This document shows, in pieces, positions 47,427 through 57,010 of a stretch of DNA of 64,000 nucleotides. Position numbers and translations under genes: made by a program. Under the pieces are notes generated by a model. That model was given only the letters and a program-made list of their open reading frames with translations, was not told the origin of the DNA and ran no database searches. Source of the DNA: Roseibium aggregatum (lineage in GTDB: Bacteria; Pseudomonadota; Alphaproteobacteria; Rhizobiales; Stappiaceae); the NCBI RefSeq assembly GCF_017309185.1, contig NZ_JAEKJZ010000001.1, positions 1,426,001 through 1,490,000 on the forward strand, read 5' to 3'. Every line of letters starts with the position of its first letter. Within the stretch, counting starts at the first letter, position 1.

Positions 47427-49097
47427 CTAGAGGTTTTGCGTCATCGCCGTGCGCAAGGCTTTCAGAAGCACCTCGTCCCGCCCGTAGATATCCTTCCGGA
47501 AATGGGTCGAGCCGTCCTTGTTCATCCAGGCGGTCAGGTAGGTTATGTGGACTTCGATCGGAACATCCGGCTTGACGATCTTGCGGTCGCCCTGATCCCT
47601 GACCCTCTCCCAGTGTCCGGTCTCGGTCGTCGTATCGGCAAGAAGAACATCCGCCAGGGTGAACGGATCGGAGACTCGGATACAGCCGTGGCTGAAGGCA
47701 CGTTCCGCGCGATCGAACAGCGACTTCGACGGCGTGTCGTGGATATAGATGCTGTACGGGTTGGGGAACATGAACTTGATTCGGCCAAGAGCATTGCCGG
47801 CCCCGGGGTCCTGACGCAGCCTGAAGGGGAAATTGCCGCCCGAATAGCTGTTCCACGCCACCTGCGTCGGCGCGACCTCGCCACCGTCCCGGAAGACGCG
47901 GATGTTCTTGCTGGTCAGTGCCGTGGGGTTCCGCTTCAGTTGCGGCAGATATTCCTTGGTGGCGATGGAGTAGGGCACGTTCCAGTAGGGATTGATCTCC
48001 ACATATTCCAGCGTGTCGGAAAAGACCGGGGTCGCGTGATAGGGTTTGCCGACAACCACCCGCGCGGTGTGGACGGTCTTGCCGTCGCGGACCACTTTCA
48101 GGTTCTGATCCGCCAGATTGGTGAAGACATAAAAGTCGCCCAGATCGTCGCGCATCCAGCGGCGGCGCTCCATGTTGAGTTCCATCTGGATGAGTTTGTC
48201 CTTGATGGGAATGTTGAGCCGCGCCAGCGTTTCCTTGCCGATAACGCCGTCCGTCGCAAGGCCGTGATAGCCTTGAAACGCTTCGACCGCTTCGACAAGC
48301 GCCCCATCGTAAACCTCGCCCGTGTGATCCGCTGCGCCGGGAATGTCCTCCTCGATCAGCCTGGCGCGCAAGGCGTCCACGCGCGGATCGCTCATGCCGG
48401 GTTTCAGAACCTCGCCTTCCGGCACAGCCGTGAACCCGCCATTCGCAGCCTTTTCCCGATATTGGGCAAGACGGCGCTTCAGGCGCGCGTAATTGGCCGA
48501 GTGGGGCGCCAGACTGTCCAGAAACGCGCTGAACTCGACGGCTCTTTCCGCGTTTTCGAAGAGTTGCTTCGGATCGGGCCGGTGCGGGAAGAGATTGAGC
48601 GACTTGTTGACCTTGTTGGGTTGAACCCGTCCGGACGACAGATGGGTCGCGTAGCGCAGAAACTGAAGGGACAGGTCCAGCTCGAAGCGGGCCCACTCCT
48701 CGGGCGTTTGCGCCGTTTCAGACCTTTTGGCGAATTCAAGCGGGCCGTAGTTGTTCGGATTGAGCGCGTGGGCGTTCGCGTCCGCCATGGCCGCGATGAC
48801 AAGATGAGCGTTCTCGGTCAGGCCGTTGCGGTCGAACCACACGGGCGCGAAGGCGCGCTCACCGTAGTAAAGCACAAGCCCGTCGGGAATATCGGTGGCG
48901 ATCGCCGCCTGTATCGCCTGCGCAATCGGGGTTTCCGGTTCCAGAATGACGGGGGCGGGGGAGACAGTCACAGCCTCGGCTGGCGTGGGGGCCTCCGTTT
49001 GCTGCGCGTGGCCAGGGCCTGACGCAAAGGGCAGCGTCAGAAGGCACCAGAGAACCAGGCGCGCGGCAGACAACTGACGAGATCGAAACGGTGCCAA
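47427..49097 (-). CDS. L,D-transpeptidase family protein (YcbB-like)
   Basis: 556-aa periplasmic peptidoglycan enzyme making 3-3 crosslinks. Signal peptide (AARLVLWCLLTLPFASGPGH), an N-terminal region with ARFELDLSLQFLRYATHLSS, a peptidoglycan-binding domain (~245-295: ALVEAVEAFQGYHGLATDGV) and a YkuD catalytic domain (~330-500). The catalytic cysteine lies in ERAFSHGCIRVSDP (SHGCxR motif), after the NPYSIYIHDTP block. This three-domain layout is the LdtD/YcbB form, larger than YkuD-only enzymes. Monocistronic. Its stop is at 47427; upstream 277 bases separate it from cysS. Confidence 0.93.
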   Translation of the reverse strand: MAPFRSRQLSAARLVLWCLLTLPFASGPGHAQQTEAPTPAEAVTVSPAPVILEPETPIAQAIQAAIATDIPDGLVLYYGERAFAPVWFDRNGLTENAHLVIAAMADANAHALNPNNYGPLEFAKRSETAQTPEEWARFELDLSLQFLRYATHLSSGRVQPNKVNKSLNLFPHRPDPKQLFENAERAVEFSAFLDSLAPHSANYARLKRRLAQYREKAANGGFTAVPEGEVLKPGMSDPRVDALRARLIEEDIPGAADHTGEVYDGALVEAVEAFQGYHGLATDGVIGKETLARLNIPIKDKLIQMELNMERRRWMRDDLGDFYVFTNLADQNLKVVRDGKTVHTARVVVGKPYHATPVFSDTLEYVEINPYWNVPYSIATKEYLPQLKRNPTALTSKNIRVFRDGGEVAPTQVAWNSYSGGNFPFRLRQDPGAGNALGRIKFMFPNPYSIYIHDTPSKSLFDRAERAFSHGCIRVSDPFTLADVLLADTTTETGHWERVRDQGDRKIVKPDVPIEVHITYLTAWMNKDGSTHFRKDIYGRDEVLLKALRTAMTQNL

Positions 49098-49374
49098 TTC
49101 GAATTTCCCCCATTGATTCCCGGTCGATTGAGCTTAGTCCAACTCCCGCCACGCGCCAATGTCGTGCTTGGCGGCCGCGGCTCCCGCTGCAATTGCAGTC
49201 TTGACCGGGCTCGGTTTTCCGGTCCATAAAGCGGCCCATGATGACGGCCACACGGAACATCATTTCGATTATCACCATTTGCAGCTAGCGACACCGCTGG
49301 CTGTGGCCGTTCCCTCTTGGCAAAAAATCCTCTGAGACGGACCGCCCGGCCAGCCGGCCAGGAGACCGTTTGAC

Positions 49375-50790
49375 ATGAGCGCCGTTGAGACAGGGAAATC
49401 CGGTACGTTCCGGGGCTTGAGGCTCACCAATACGTTGACCCGCTCCAAGGAGGAGTTTCGGGCGATCGACGACGGAAACGTGCGCCTTTATGTCTGCGGT
49501 CCGACCGTCTACGATTTCGCTCATATCGGCAACGCGCGCCCGGTGATCGTGTTCGACGTGCTGTTCCGGCTGCTGCGCCATCTTTACGGCGCGGATCACG
49601 TAACCTACGCGCGCAACATCACCGACGTTGACGACAAGATCAACGCCCGGGCGTTGCGCGACTATCCGGAGCTTCCCCTGAACGAGGCCATCGCCAGGGT
49701 CACGAGCAAGACGGCGGACCAGTTCCACAAGGACGTCGCCGCGCTCGGTGTCCTGGAGCCGACCTTCGAACCGCGCGCGACCCGGCACATCGAAGGCATG
49801 ATCGAGATGGTCGCGACCTTGATCGCAAAGGGGCATGCCTACGAAGCGGGCGGGGAGGTGCTGTTCGACACGGCCTCCATGCCGGACTACGGCGGCCTGT
49901 CCAGGCGCAAGCTGGACGAGCAGAAGGCGGGCGCGCGCATTGCCGTGGACGCGCACAAGAAGAACCCGGGCGATTTCGTTCTCTGGAAACTGTCCTCCGA
50001 GGAGGAGCCGGGGTGGGACAGCCCCTGGGGGCGGGGCCGTCCGGGCTGGCACCTGGAGTGCTCGGTCATGTCCGAGCATCATCTCGGCAAGGTGTTCGAC
50101 ATTCACGGCGGCGGCCTCGATCTGATCTTCCCGCACCATGAAAACGAGATCGCCCAGTCCTGCTGCGCCCACGGCACCAGGACGATGGCGCATTACTGGC
50201 TTCACAACGGGTTTCTTCAGGTGGAAGGCCGGAAGATGTCCAAGTCCGAGGGGAACTTCTTCACCATCAAGGAACTCCTGGAAGGCGACGGTTTCGGCGG
50301 CCGCAAATGGCCGGGCGAGGTGCTGCGTCTCGCCATGCTCATGACCAACTACCGCGAGCCGATCGACTTTTCCGTGCGCAAGCTGGAAGAGGCGGAAAAC
50401 CTGCTTTCCAAATGGCCGGACCCGGTGGAAACGGATGAGGCGCCGGCTGCGGAGGTGCTCGAGGCACTCTGCGACGATCTGAACACCTCCGCCGCCATTC
50501 AAAGCCTGCACGCCCTGGCGACCGAGGCGGCCAAGGATCCGTCGAAACTGGGAGCCTATTCGGCCGCCGCCGCATTGCTCGGCGTCCACCCGGTGCAGGC
50601 CGATCTGTCGGGCATCGACGAGGACGCCATCCGCGTCGCCGTCAACAGCCGGCTCGAGGCCCTGAACGCCAGGAACTGGGCCGAGGCGGACCGGATCCGG
50701 GATGAACTGACGTCTCAGGGAATCCTTCTAAAGGATTCAAAGGACTCGGAAACCGGCCAACGGGTGACGTCGTGGGAGGTCAAGCGGTGA
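49375..50790 (+). CDS. cysS: cysteinyl-tRNA synthetase
   Basis: 471-aa class I aminoacyl-tRNA synthetase. Zinc/HIGH region: [20 protein letters not shown]; middle zinc ligands in [16 protein letters not shown] and [25 protein letters not shown] motif in [12 protein letters not shown]. The DALR anticodon-binding domain covers ~370-471. ATG 49375 follows GGAG at 10 bases. The stop is 26 bases from a GC-rich palindrome pair, which might end transcription. Housekeeping gene. Confidence 0.97.
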   Translation: MSAVETGKSGTFRGLRLTNTLTRSKEEFRAIDDGNVRLYVCGPTVYDFAHIGNARPVIVFDVLFRLLRHLYGADHVTYARNITDVDDKINARALRDYPELPLNEAIARVTSKTADQFHKDVAALGVLEPTFEPRATRHIEGMIEMVATLIAKGHAYEAGGEVLFDTASMPDYGGLSRRKLDEQKAGARIAVDAHKKNPGDFVLWKLSSEEEPGWDSPWGRGRPGWHLECSVMSEHHLGKVFDIHGGGLDLIFPHHENEIAQSCCAHGTRTMAHYWLHNGFLQVEGRKMSKSEGNFFTIKELLEGDGFGGRKWPGEVLRLAMLMTNYREPIDFSVRKLEEAENLLSKWPDPVETDEAPAAEVLEALCDDLNTSAAIQSLHALATEAAKDPSKLGAYSAAAALLGVHPVQADLSGIDEDAIRVAVNSRLEALNARNWAEADRIRDELTSQGILLKDSKDSETGQRVTSWEVKR

Positions 50791-50815
50791 CTCTTGTCGC
50801 GGCGGATAGGCTAGG

Positions 50816-50863
50816 TACCCCCCTCTGTCCGCTCGCGCGGACATCTCCCCCGCAAGGGGGGAG
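50816..50863 (+). repeat. two-hairpin GC-rich palindromic repeat, copy A
   Basis: Begins ACCCCCCTCTGTCC, then a hairpin GTCCGC-TCGC-GCGGAC, then a second hairpin CTCCCCC-GCAA-GGGGG with flanking AGA. It lies just after the cysS stop. It is matched on the opposite strand by copy B at 50983-51032. REP-like elements of this form are dispersed in Hyphomicrobiales genomes. Confidence 0.85.
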
Positions 50864-50982
50864 AAAGGCGAACACAGAACTTTCGCGCCTTCCTTTCCAC
50901 CGTCTGAACAAGACGACGATGGTCGCATCAAGGATCCCCCGCTGTGCGCCGCACGGTTGTCGTGGCTGCGAGGCATACTCCC

Positions 50983-51032
50983 TTCTCCCCCCTTGCGGGG
51001 GAGATGTCCCCGATGGGGACAGAGGGGGGTAT
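50983..51032 (-). repeat. two-hairpin GC-rich palindromic repeat, copy B (inverted)
   Basis: Reverse orientation of copy A. Read on the minus strand it begins ACCCCCCTCTGTCC and has hairpin GTCCCC-ATC-GGGGAC in place of the copy A stem, then the same CTCCCCC-GCAA-GGGGG hairpin. The central stems differ in sequence but keep pairing, so the fold is conserved. Confidence 0.85.
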
Positions 51033-51083
51033 ACAACCAGTGCGACACATGCTGAGGTTCGGCCTCCCGCAAGAGGTCGCGCA

Positions 51084-51452
51084 ATGCCCCACCAGAAAGT
51101 TCCCGATAACCTCAGGAAAAACGCCAGGAAACTCCGCTCGGAGATGACCGAAGCGGAGAGGAGGCTTTGGCAGGTTCTAAGGGCGCACCGACTTGAAGGG
51201 ATTTCGTTTCGGCGGCAGATGCCGATTGCAGGGTACATCGTCGATTTCGCCGCGCCCGCTCATCGTCTGATCGTCGAACTTGATGGCTCCCAGCATGGAG
51301 AGACCGAAGGGCTGCGGCGCGACGAGAAGCGCGACGGGGCCCAGGGACGCCACGGCTGGACGGTTCTGCGCTTTTGGAACACCGATGTGTTGACGGGTCT
51401 CGACGGTGTCTGCCGAAAGATCCTTCACATCTGCGGCAAGGAGCACTTCTGA
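51084..51452 (+). CDS. DUF559 endonuclease-like protein
   Basis: 122-aa protein of the DUF559 family, a PD-(D/E)XK nuclease fold related to very-short-patch repair endonucleases. The helix RSEMTEAERRLWQVLRAHRL, then GISFRRQMPIAGYIVDFAAP and LIVELDGSQH hold the probable catalytic D and E residues; QGRHGWTVLRFWNTDVL closes the fold. The ATG at 51084 follows GAGG by seven bases. The last base of its TGA is the first base of the next gene's ATG (51452), so translation may be coupled. It sits directly beside an inverted pair of palindromic repeats. Confidence 0.88.
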   Translation: MPHQKVPDNLRKNARKLRSEMTEAERRLWQVLRAHRLEGISFRRQMPIAGYIVDFAAPAHRLIVELDGSQHGETEGLRRDEKRDGAQGRHGWTVLRFWNTDVLTGLDGVCRKILHICGKEHF

Positions 51453-51958
51453 TGACGGAAAAAGCTGCGGTTTTCGCCGGCGGCTGTCAGTGCGGCGCCG
51501 TCAGGTTCCGCGTCGAGGGACAGCTCGGCAAGGCGTCGATCTGCCATTGCCGCATGTGCCAGAAGGCGTTTGGCGGGTTCTACGCGCCGCTCGTCGGCCT
51601 TGAGAACGATCGCGATCTGAGCTGGACGCGGGGGGAGCCGAAACGGTTCCAGAGTTCCAATTATGTTAAGCGCGGCTTTTGCGCCGGTTGCGGGACACCG
51701 CTGACCTATGAGGCGCCGGACGGCGTTGGCATTGCGATTGGAGCCTTCGATGACCCGGGCGCGATTGCGCCGGTGATCCAGTATGGCGTGGAAGGCAAGT
51801 TGCCCTACACCGATCACATGGCCGAAATCCCCGCGCGCAAGACGGAAGAAGACTTCGAGGCCCAGGCCTTCCTGGCGTCGATCGTCTCCTATCAGCACCC
51901 GGACCACGACACGGATGACTGGCCGGCGGGCAGGGCCGGCGAAACGAACAACGAATAA
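51452..51958 (+). CDS. GFA-family (glutathione-dependent formaldehyde-activating) protein
   Basis: 168-aa member of the GFA/CENP-V fold family, zinc proteins some of which condense formaldehyde with glutathione. The zinc cysteines are in GGCQCGAVRFRVEGQ, ICHCRMCQKAFGGFYAP and RGFCAGCGTPLTYEAPDG; the FDDPGAIAPVIQYGVEGKLP block closes the core. It starts inside the DUF559 stop codon, with GGAG nine bases upstream. Citramalate synthase follows after 31 bases. Actual substrate unproven; many paralogues are not formaldehyde enzymes. Confidence 0.87.
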   Translation: MTEKAAVFAGGCQCGAVRFRVEGQLGKASICHCRMCQKAFGGFYAPLVGLENDRDLSWTRGEPKRFQSSNYVKRGFCAGCGTPLTYEAPDGVGIAIGAFDDPGAIAPVIQYGVEGKLPYTDHMAEIPARKTEEDFEAQAFLASIVSYQHPDHDTDDWPAGRAGETNNE

Positions 51959-51989
51959 AAACCGGCGCATGGCCGGGTGGGGACCGAAA

Positions 51990-53585
51990 ATGACCAAGGA
52001 ACGCCTCTACCTCTTCGACACAACCTTGCGCGACGGTGCGCAGACCAGCGGCGTCGACTTCTCCGTCAACGAAAAGATCGTCGTCACCGAACTCCTGGAA
52101 CGCCTGGGGGTCGACTACGTCGAGGGCGGCTATCCGGGGGCGAACCCGACGGATACGGCGTTTTTCAGCGAAAAACGTACCGGCGAGGCGGTTTTTACCG
52201 CTTTCGGCATGACCAAGAGGGCGGGACGGTCCGCGTCCAACGATCCCGGTCTGCAGCAGATCTTGTCGGCGCATTCGGATGCCTGCTGCTTCGTCGCCAA
52301 GGCCTGGGACTATCATGTGAAGGTCGCGCTCGGCTGCACGAACGAGGAGAACCTGGACTGTATCCATGACACGGTGACCGCGGCGGTCGAGGCCGGCAAG
52401 GAGGCCATGATCGACTGCGAGCATTTTTTCGACGGCTTCAAGGCCAATCCGGACTATGCGCTCGACTGTGCCCGGGTCGCCTATCTGGCCGGAGCCCGCT
52501 GGATCGTTCTGTGCGACACCAACGGCGGAACGCTGCCCGACGAGGTCTACGAGATCGTCACCAAGGTGCAGAGCGTCGTGCCGGGCTCGCATCTGGGCAT
52601 TCATACTCATGACGACACAGGCCACGCCGTGGCCAATTCGCTGGCCGCCGTCGATGCGGGCGTGCGTCAGATCCAGGGAACGCTGAACGGTCTGGGCGAG
52701 CGCTGCGGCAACGCCAATCTGATCACGCTTATTCCGACCTTGAAGCTGAAGCCGGCCTTCGCGAACCGGTTCGAGACCGGTGTCAGCGACAACCAGCTCA
52801 AGGACATCACGGCGATCTCCCATGCATTCGACGAGATCCTGAACCGCTCTTCCGACCGGCACGCGCCCTATGTCGGCGAGACCGCCTTCGCCACCAAGGC
52901 GGGTATTCACGCTTCCGCGATCCTGAAGGACCCGCAGACCTACGAACACGTGCCGCCGGAAAGCGTCGGGAACTTTCGCCGGGTGCTGGTCTCCGACCAG
53001 GCCGGTAAAAGCAATCTGCTTGGCGAACTCGCGCGGGTCGGGATCGAGGTCGACAAGGCCGATCCGCGTCTCGATTTCCTGCTGGCGCGGGTCAAGGACC
53101 GGGAGGCGCAGGGTTACGCCTACGAGGCGGCTGGCGCCTCCTTCGAGCTGCTCGCCCGGCGGGAGCTCGGCGAAGTGCCGCGCTTTTTCGACGTCAACTC
53201 CTTCAAGGTCATGGTCGAGCGCCGGTTCAATGCGATCGGCGACCTGATCACGGTCTCCGAAGCCGTCGTCAAGATCGACATCGATGGCGAGACCCGCATG
53301 TCCGTGGCGGAAGGCAACGGGCCGGTCAATGCGCTCGACATGGCCTTGCGCAAGGATCTGGGCAAATACCAGTCGGCCATTGAGGGCCTGGAGCTTATCG
53401 ACTACAAGGTGCGCATCCTGAACGGTGGCACCGGCGCCGTCACGCGGGTGCTCATAGAAAGCCACGATACCAAGACACACCGGCGCTGGTTCACCATCGG
53501 TGTTTCCTCCAATATCGTCGACGCCTCTTTCCAGGCCTTGGTCGATTCCATCACTTTCGCTCTGCTCAAGGCAAATCTCGCCTGA
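51990..53585 (+). CDS. cimA: citramalate synthase
   Basis: 531-aa member of the LeuA/HCS family with the citramalate synthase (TIGR00977-type) layout. It condenses acetyl-CoA with pyruvate to (R)-citramalate, an alternative route to 2-ketobutyrate and isoleucine. The catalytic barrel shows LFDTTLRDGAQTSGVDFSV, VEGGYPGANPTDTAFF, HTHDDTGHAVANSLAAVDAG and GLGERCGNANL (HxH metal site and GxGxxxGN). A C-terminal regulatory domain (~370-531) ends the protein. ATG 51990 follows GGGGA by seven bases; an in-frame upstream reading overlaps the GFA gene and is not coding. Confidence 0.93.
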   Translation: MTKERLYLFDTTLRDGAQTSGVDFSVNEKIVVTELLERLGVDYVEGGYPGANPTDTAFFSEKRTGEAVFTAFGMTKRAGRSASNDPGLQQILSAHSDACCFVAKAWDYHVKVALGCTNEENLDCIHDTVTAAVEAGKEAMIDCEHFFDGFKANPDYALDCARVAYLAGARWIVLCDTNGGTLPDEVYEIVTKVQSVVPGSHLGIHTHDDTGHAVANSLAAVDAGVRQIQGTLNGLGERCGNANLITLIPTLKLKPAFANRFETGVSDNQLKDITAISHAFDEILNRSSDRHAPYVGETAFATKAGIHASAILKDPQTYEHVPPESVGNFRRVLVSDQAGKSNLLGELARVGIEVDKADPRLDFLLARVKDREAQGYAYEAAGASFELLARRELGEVPRFFDVNSFKVMVERRFNAIGDLITVSEAVVKIDIDGETRMSVAEGNGPVNALDMALRKDLGKYQSAIEGLELIDYKVRILNGGTGAVTRVLIESHDTKTHRRWFTIGVSSNIVDASFQALVDSITFALLKANLA

Positions 53586-53641
53586 CCCGGCGATTTCGTT
53601 CTCCAGGAAGTCTTTCCGAGAGAACCTGAAAGGCACATTTC

Positions 53642-54589
53642 ATGTCGCAAGCGGCGCCTCATGCGGAGGCGAATGCCGAGCTCCGCCAGGGCCTTGTCTA
53701 TGGTCTCAGCGCCTATGGCATGTGGGGCTTTTTTCCCGCCTATTACAAACTCACCGACACGGTTCCGGCGGATCTCGTCGTCAGCCACAGGATACTCTGG
53801 TCGGTTCTGTTCGTCGGCCTGTTCCTGTATCTGAAGGGCCGCTGGCCGGAAGTGCGCGAGGTCTTCGCCCAGCCCAAGGTGGTCTTGGGACTATGTGCTT
53901 CCGCGTCGTTCATCGGGGTAAACTGGCTCGTTTTCGTGTGGGCAATCGCCAGCGATCACGTTCTCGATATTTCGCTCGGCTACTTCATCAATCCGCTGGT
54001 GAGCATCCTGGTCGGCCTTGCGGTCCTGCGCGAGCGCATGTCCAAGGGGCAGGGGATCGCGGTTGCGATCGCGGCTGCGGCCGTCGTCCTGCAGGCGGTT
54101 TTGGCCGGCGGTCTGCCCTGGGTATCCCTCGTTCTGGCCTTCAGCTTCGCCGGCTACGGCTACATGCGCAAGGTGATCCCGGTGAAGGCCACGCCGGGAC
54201 TTTTTGTCGAAACCGTGCTCCTGTTTCCCCTGGCGGCCGCCTATGTGCTGTTGAGCCTGAGCTGGGGGGCGGACGCGCTCTCGCTGAACGACCTGCCCGT
54301 TCTCGCGGCGCTGGCGGGATCGGGCATTGTCACGGCCTTGCCGCTTGTCCTGTTCTCGTCAGCCGCCCGCCGCGTGCCGCTGTTCATGCTTGGACTGATG
54401 CAATATCTGGCGCCGTCCCTGCATTTCCTGCTGGCGGTTTTCGTCTGGGACGAGGCGCTGGATCAGACCAAACTGCTGACCTTCGCCATGATCTGGGGTG
54501 CGCTGGTGATTTTCACCTACGACAGCTGGCGCCGTTACCGTCCCGCGGCGCCGGTGAGCCAGGGCAAGGGGTCTGGGACCGTACCCTAA
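53642..54589 (+). CDS. rarD: EamA-family transporter, RarD type
   Basis: 315-aa inner-membrane protein with ten hydrophobic helices in two EamA halves. The RarD signature is at the start: GLVYGLSAYGMWGFFPAYYK and VVSHRILWSVLFVGLFLYLK, later WAIASDHVLDISLGYFINPL and LGLMQYLAPSLHFLLAVFVW. The family has been linked to chloramphenicol sensitivity in E. coli and to metabolite export. It follows cimA by 56 bases, so it may share its transcript. Its 3' end overlaps the convergent LOG-family gene by four bases. Confidence 0.93.
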   Translation: MSQAAPHAEANAELRQGLVYGLSAYGMWGFFPAYYKLTDTVPADLVVSHRILWSVLFVGLFLYLKGRWPEVREVFAQPKVVLGLCASASFIGVNWLVFVWAIASDHVLDISLGYFINPLVSILVGLAVLRERMSKGQGIAVAIAAAAVVLQAVLAGGLPWVSLVLAFSFAGYGYMRKVIPVKATPGLFVETVLLFPLAAAYVLLSLSWGADALSLNDLPVLAALAGSGIVTALPLVLFSSAARRVPLFMLGLMQYLAPSLHFLLAVFVWDEALDQTKLLTFAMIWGALVIFTYDSWRRYRPAAPVSQGKGSGTVP

Positions 54590-55203
54590 AGCTCTTTGAC
54601 CGACGCCAGATCGCCATTGCTTTTCAGGGTGCCCCCGGAAATGGCGTGTTGCAGCATCGGCAGAATTTCGTCGATCGACTTGGCGATCAGATAGGGGACT
54701 TCGCTGTCCGGACGAATATAGCCTTGGGCCCGCATATGGTCGAACAACTCTATGAGAGGCGACCAGAAGCCGTTGATGTCGGCCAGGAGGACGGGTTTGC
54801 GGTGCTGGCCGAGCTGTGCCCAGGTCATCATTTCGACCGCTTCCTCAAGTGTGCCGATACCGCCCGGCAGCGCGATGAACGCATCGGATTTCTCGAACAT
54901 GAGAAGTTTGCGCTCGTGCATGTCCCGGGTGACGATCAGATCGTCGAGCGTTTCCAGCATGACTTCCCGCTTTTCCAGGAAATGCGGGATGATGCCGGTG
55001 ACCTGGCCTCCGGATTCCAGGGCGGAATTGGCGACTGTCCCCATGAGCCCGACGGAGCCGCCGCCATAGACGAGGCGCAGCCCCGCTTCGGCGATCAGCT
55101 GGCCGAGGCGGGTGGCGGCGGCCTCGTGCGACGAATCGGAGCCGAAATTCGATCCGCAGTAGACGCAGACGCTCTTGAGTTCGTTTTGAGTAACGGTGTT
55201 CAT
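54586..55203 (-). CDS. TIGR00730/LOG-family Rossmann-fold protein
   Basis: 205-aa protein of the LOG (lonely guy)/lysine decarboxylase-like family, which includes cytokinin nucleoside monophosphate phosphoribohydrolases and nucleotide 5'-monophosphate nucleosidases. It opens with KSVCVYCGSNFGSD; the signature PGGIGTLEE (in FIALPGGIGTLEEAVEMMTW) and DMHERKLLMFEKSDAF are present. The ATG at 55203 gives the standard length; upstream in-frame residues are unlike the family. Probably hydrolyses N-glycosidic bonds of nucleotides. Divergent from the LysM gene. Confidence 0.92.
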   Translation of the reverse strand: MNTVTQNELKSVCVYCGSNFGSDSSHEAAATRLGQLIAEAGLRLVYGGGSVGLMGTVANSALESGGQVTGIIPHFLEKREVMLETLDDLIVTRDMHERKLLMFEKSDAFIALPGGIGTLEEAVEMMTWAQLGQHRKPVLLADINGFWSPLIELFDHMRAQGYIRPDSEVPYLIAKSIDEILPMLQHAISGGTLKSNGDLASVKEL

Positions 55204-55417
55204 GACGAAAAGATGTGGCATTGAGATCGGCACGAGGTCAAGCGTTCTGTTTGCAGGACCTTGTCGGGCAGGCACGATTCCTTGCCGCGCCCCCAAAAGC
55301 GGGCTATTCATGGCGGGATTAAGGAATTGTGACAATCGCGATCGCCGCAGGACACAGCAGAGGACTGAATCGGGAGCGTCCCGGAAACCGGATTGACGCA
55401 CCTGACAGATTAAAACA

Positions 55418-57010
55418 ATGAACAAGAAGACACTGATCTGGACAATGGTCGTGGCCGTCCCGGTCGCAGTGGCGGCCCTGGTAACCGGCTATGTCTATCG
55501 GGATACCGGCTCTCAGCCCTCCCGGGACGTGGCTGAAACCGGCACCGCGCAGGATGCGTCTCCCGCCAAGGCGCCGGAGCAAACGGCCTCGACGGGTAAC
55601 GCGGGAAATACCGCTGGCGAGACCGCGTCTGAAGAACAGGTCGCGGCCGGAGACGAACCCGACGCGAAAACGGCGGAAGCGACATCGCTCAAAGGTCCGA
55701 GTTTCGATGTCGTCGGCGTTGAGCCGACCGGTGAAACCGTTGTTGCGGGCCGTTCCAAAGCCGGAGCCATTGTCGCACTGACCGCGAACGGGGACGTGGT
55801 CGGCAAGAGTATCGCCAATCAGGCGGGTGAGTGGACCATTATTCTCGACGAGCCGCTCAAGCCCGGAGATTATGACGTGGGCCTCGAAGTCCACGACGAA
55901 AGCGGCTCATCGATCGAACAGTCTGAACAGCGCCTGGCCGTGTCCGTGCCTGAAGACGGCAAGCAGCAGCCGCTTGTCGTCTTGAATTCGCCGGACGGGC
56001 CGTCCAACGTTCTCCAGAAACCTGAGGAAAGCACGCAAGTCGCGAGCGCTTCGGCTCCGGAAGGTGCTGATACCGCCACCGCACCGGAAACGTCTTCCGG
56101 GGACAAGGCCCCGGAGGGACAGTCTACCCAGGTTGCGCAACTGGACGAGACCGCGGGGAACGAGACCACCGCCAGCGGGTCCGCCTCGGCTCACGGGACC
56201 GCGGACAGCACGTCCTCCGGCGAGGCCGGGGAAACTCGCATCGCCGCTTTGACGGAAGAAGAGACGCCGGCGGATGCGGATGCGGATGCGCTTGCCGCTG
56301 GTGAAGGCAGTGCCGCGGCAGGCGCCGCTGCTGGTTCCGATGAAAAGCCGGCTTCGGACAATGCCGGGACCGCCGAGGCTTTGAGCACCGAAGCTCCGCA
56401 AGGAACGAATGGTCGCGAAACGGCCGCGGCGCCCGGGACCGAAAACGCGTCTGGGGCCGAACCTGCGCCTTCCGTGACCGTCGAAGCGGTGGAATCCGAG
56501 CCGGACAAGGTCTATGTGGCGGGCACTGGAACGCCGGGAACGTCGGTCAGGGTTTACGTCGGCGATGATTTCCAGGGCGAGGCCAAGGTCAATGCCAGCG
56601 GCAAATGGCTGGTCCAGGGCACCAAGACCGTGTCGGAAGGCAACGTGGAAGTCCGCGCCGACCAGATCGGCGAAGACGGCAACACCGTGGACGCGCGCGC
56701 GGCGGTGACCTTCGAAAAGGCACGGGACAAGCAGGTTGTTCTCACGAAGGTGGTCGCGACGGGGACCGGCACCGGCAAGGATGCTCAGGGAGCCGAGGTC
56801 AAGAAGTCGCTGCCGGTTGTGATCATCCGCAAGGGCGACAATCTGTGGCGTATTTCGCGCCGGCTTTATGGCGACGGTGTCCGTTACACCACGATCTACC
56901 AGGCCAATCAGGACCAGATCCGCAACCCGGACCTGATCTATCCGGGCCAGGTCTTCCTGACGCCGGAGGGCGACCTGAACTGGAAGCCGCAGGCCAACGA
57001 GCCGGGTTGA
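55418..57010 (+). CDS. LysM domain-containing protein with acidic low-complexity spacer
   Basis: 530-aa envelope protein. An N-terminal membrane/signal segment (WTMVVAVPVAVAALVTGYVY) is followed by an Ala/Glu/Thr-rich disordered region (~30-90), an Ig-like repeat (~92-150, FDVVGVEPTGETVVAGRSKA), another long acidic low-complexity stretch (~185-350), a second Ig-like repeat (~365-450, VEAVESEPDKVYVAGTGTPG) and a LysM domain at the end (~470-525). LysM core: VIIRKGDNLWRISRRLYGDG and NPDLIYPGQVFLTP. It likely anchors to peptidoglycan. The paired Ig-like repeats resemble those of other LysM proteins from Hyphomicrobiales. Confidence 0.9.
   Translation: MNKKTLIWTMVVAVPVAVAALVTGYVYRDTGSQPSRDVAETGTAQDASPAKAPEQTASTGNAGNTAGETASEEQVAAGDEPDAKTAEATSLKGPSFDVVGVEPTGETVVAGRSKAGAIVALTANGDVVGKSIANQAGEWTIILDEPLKPGDYDVGLEVHDESGSSIEQSEQRLAVSVPEDGKQQPLVVLNSPDGPSNVLQKPEESTQVASASAPEGADTATAPETSSGDKAPEGQSTQVAQLDETAGNETTASGSASAHGTADSTSSGEAGETRIAALTEEETPADADADALAAGEGSAAAGAAAGSDEKPASDNAGTAEALSTEAPQGTNGRETAAAPGTENASGAEPAPSVTVEAVESEPDKVYVAGTGTPGTSVRVYVGDDFQGEAKVNASGKWLVQGTKTVSEGNVEVRADQIGEDGNTVDARAAVTFEKARDKQVVLTKVVATGTGTGKDAQGAEVKKSLPVVIIRKGDNLWRISRRLYGDGVRYTTIYQANQDQIRNPDLIYPGQVFLTPEGDLNWKPQANEPG

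Noticed and set aside
47415-49022. 535-codon open frame on the plus strand opposite the L,D-transpeptidase gene
   Set aside because: It lies wholly antisense to a gene with clear motifs; long antisense frames are common in GC-rich DNA, and the translation shows no family features.
51666-53636. 656-codon antisense frame opposite cimA
   Set aside because: Same reason: antisense to a convincing citramalate synthase, no motifs.
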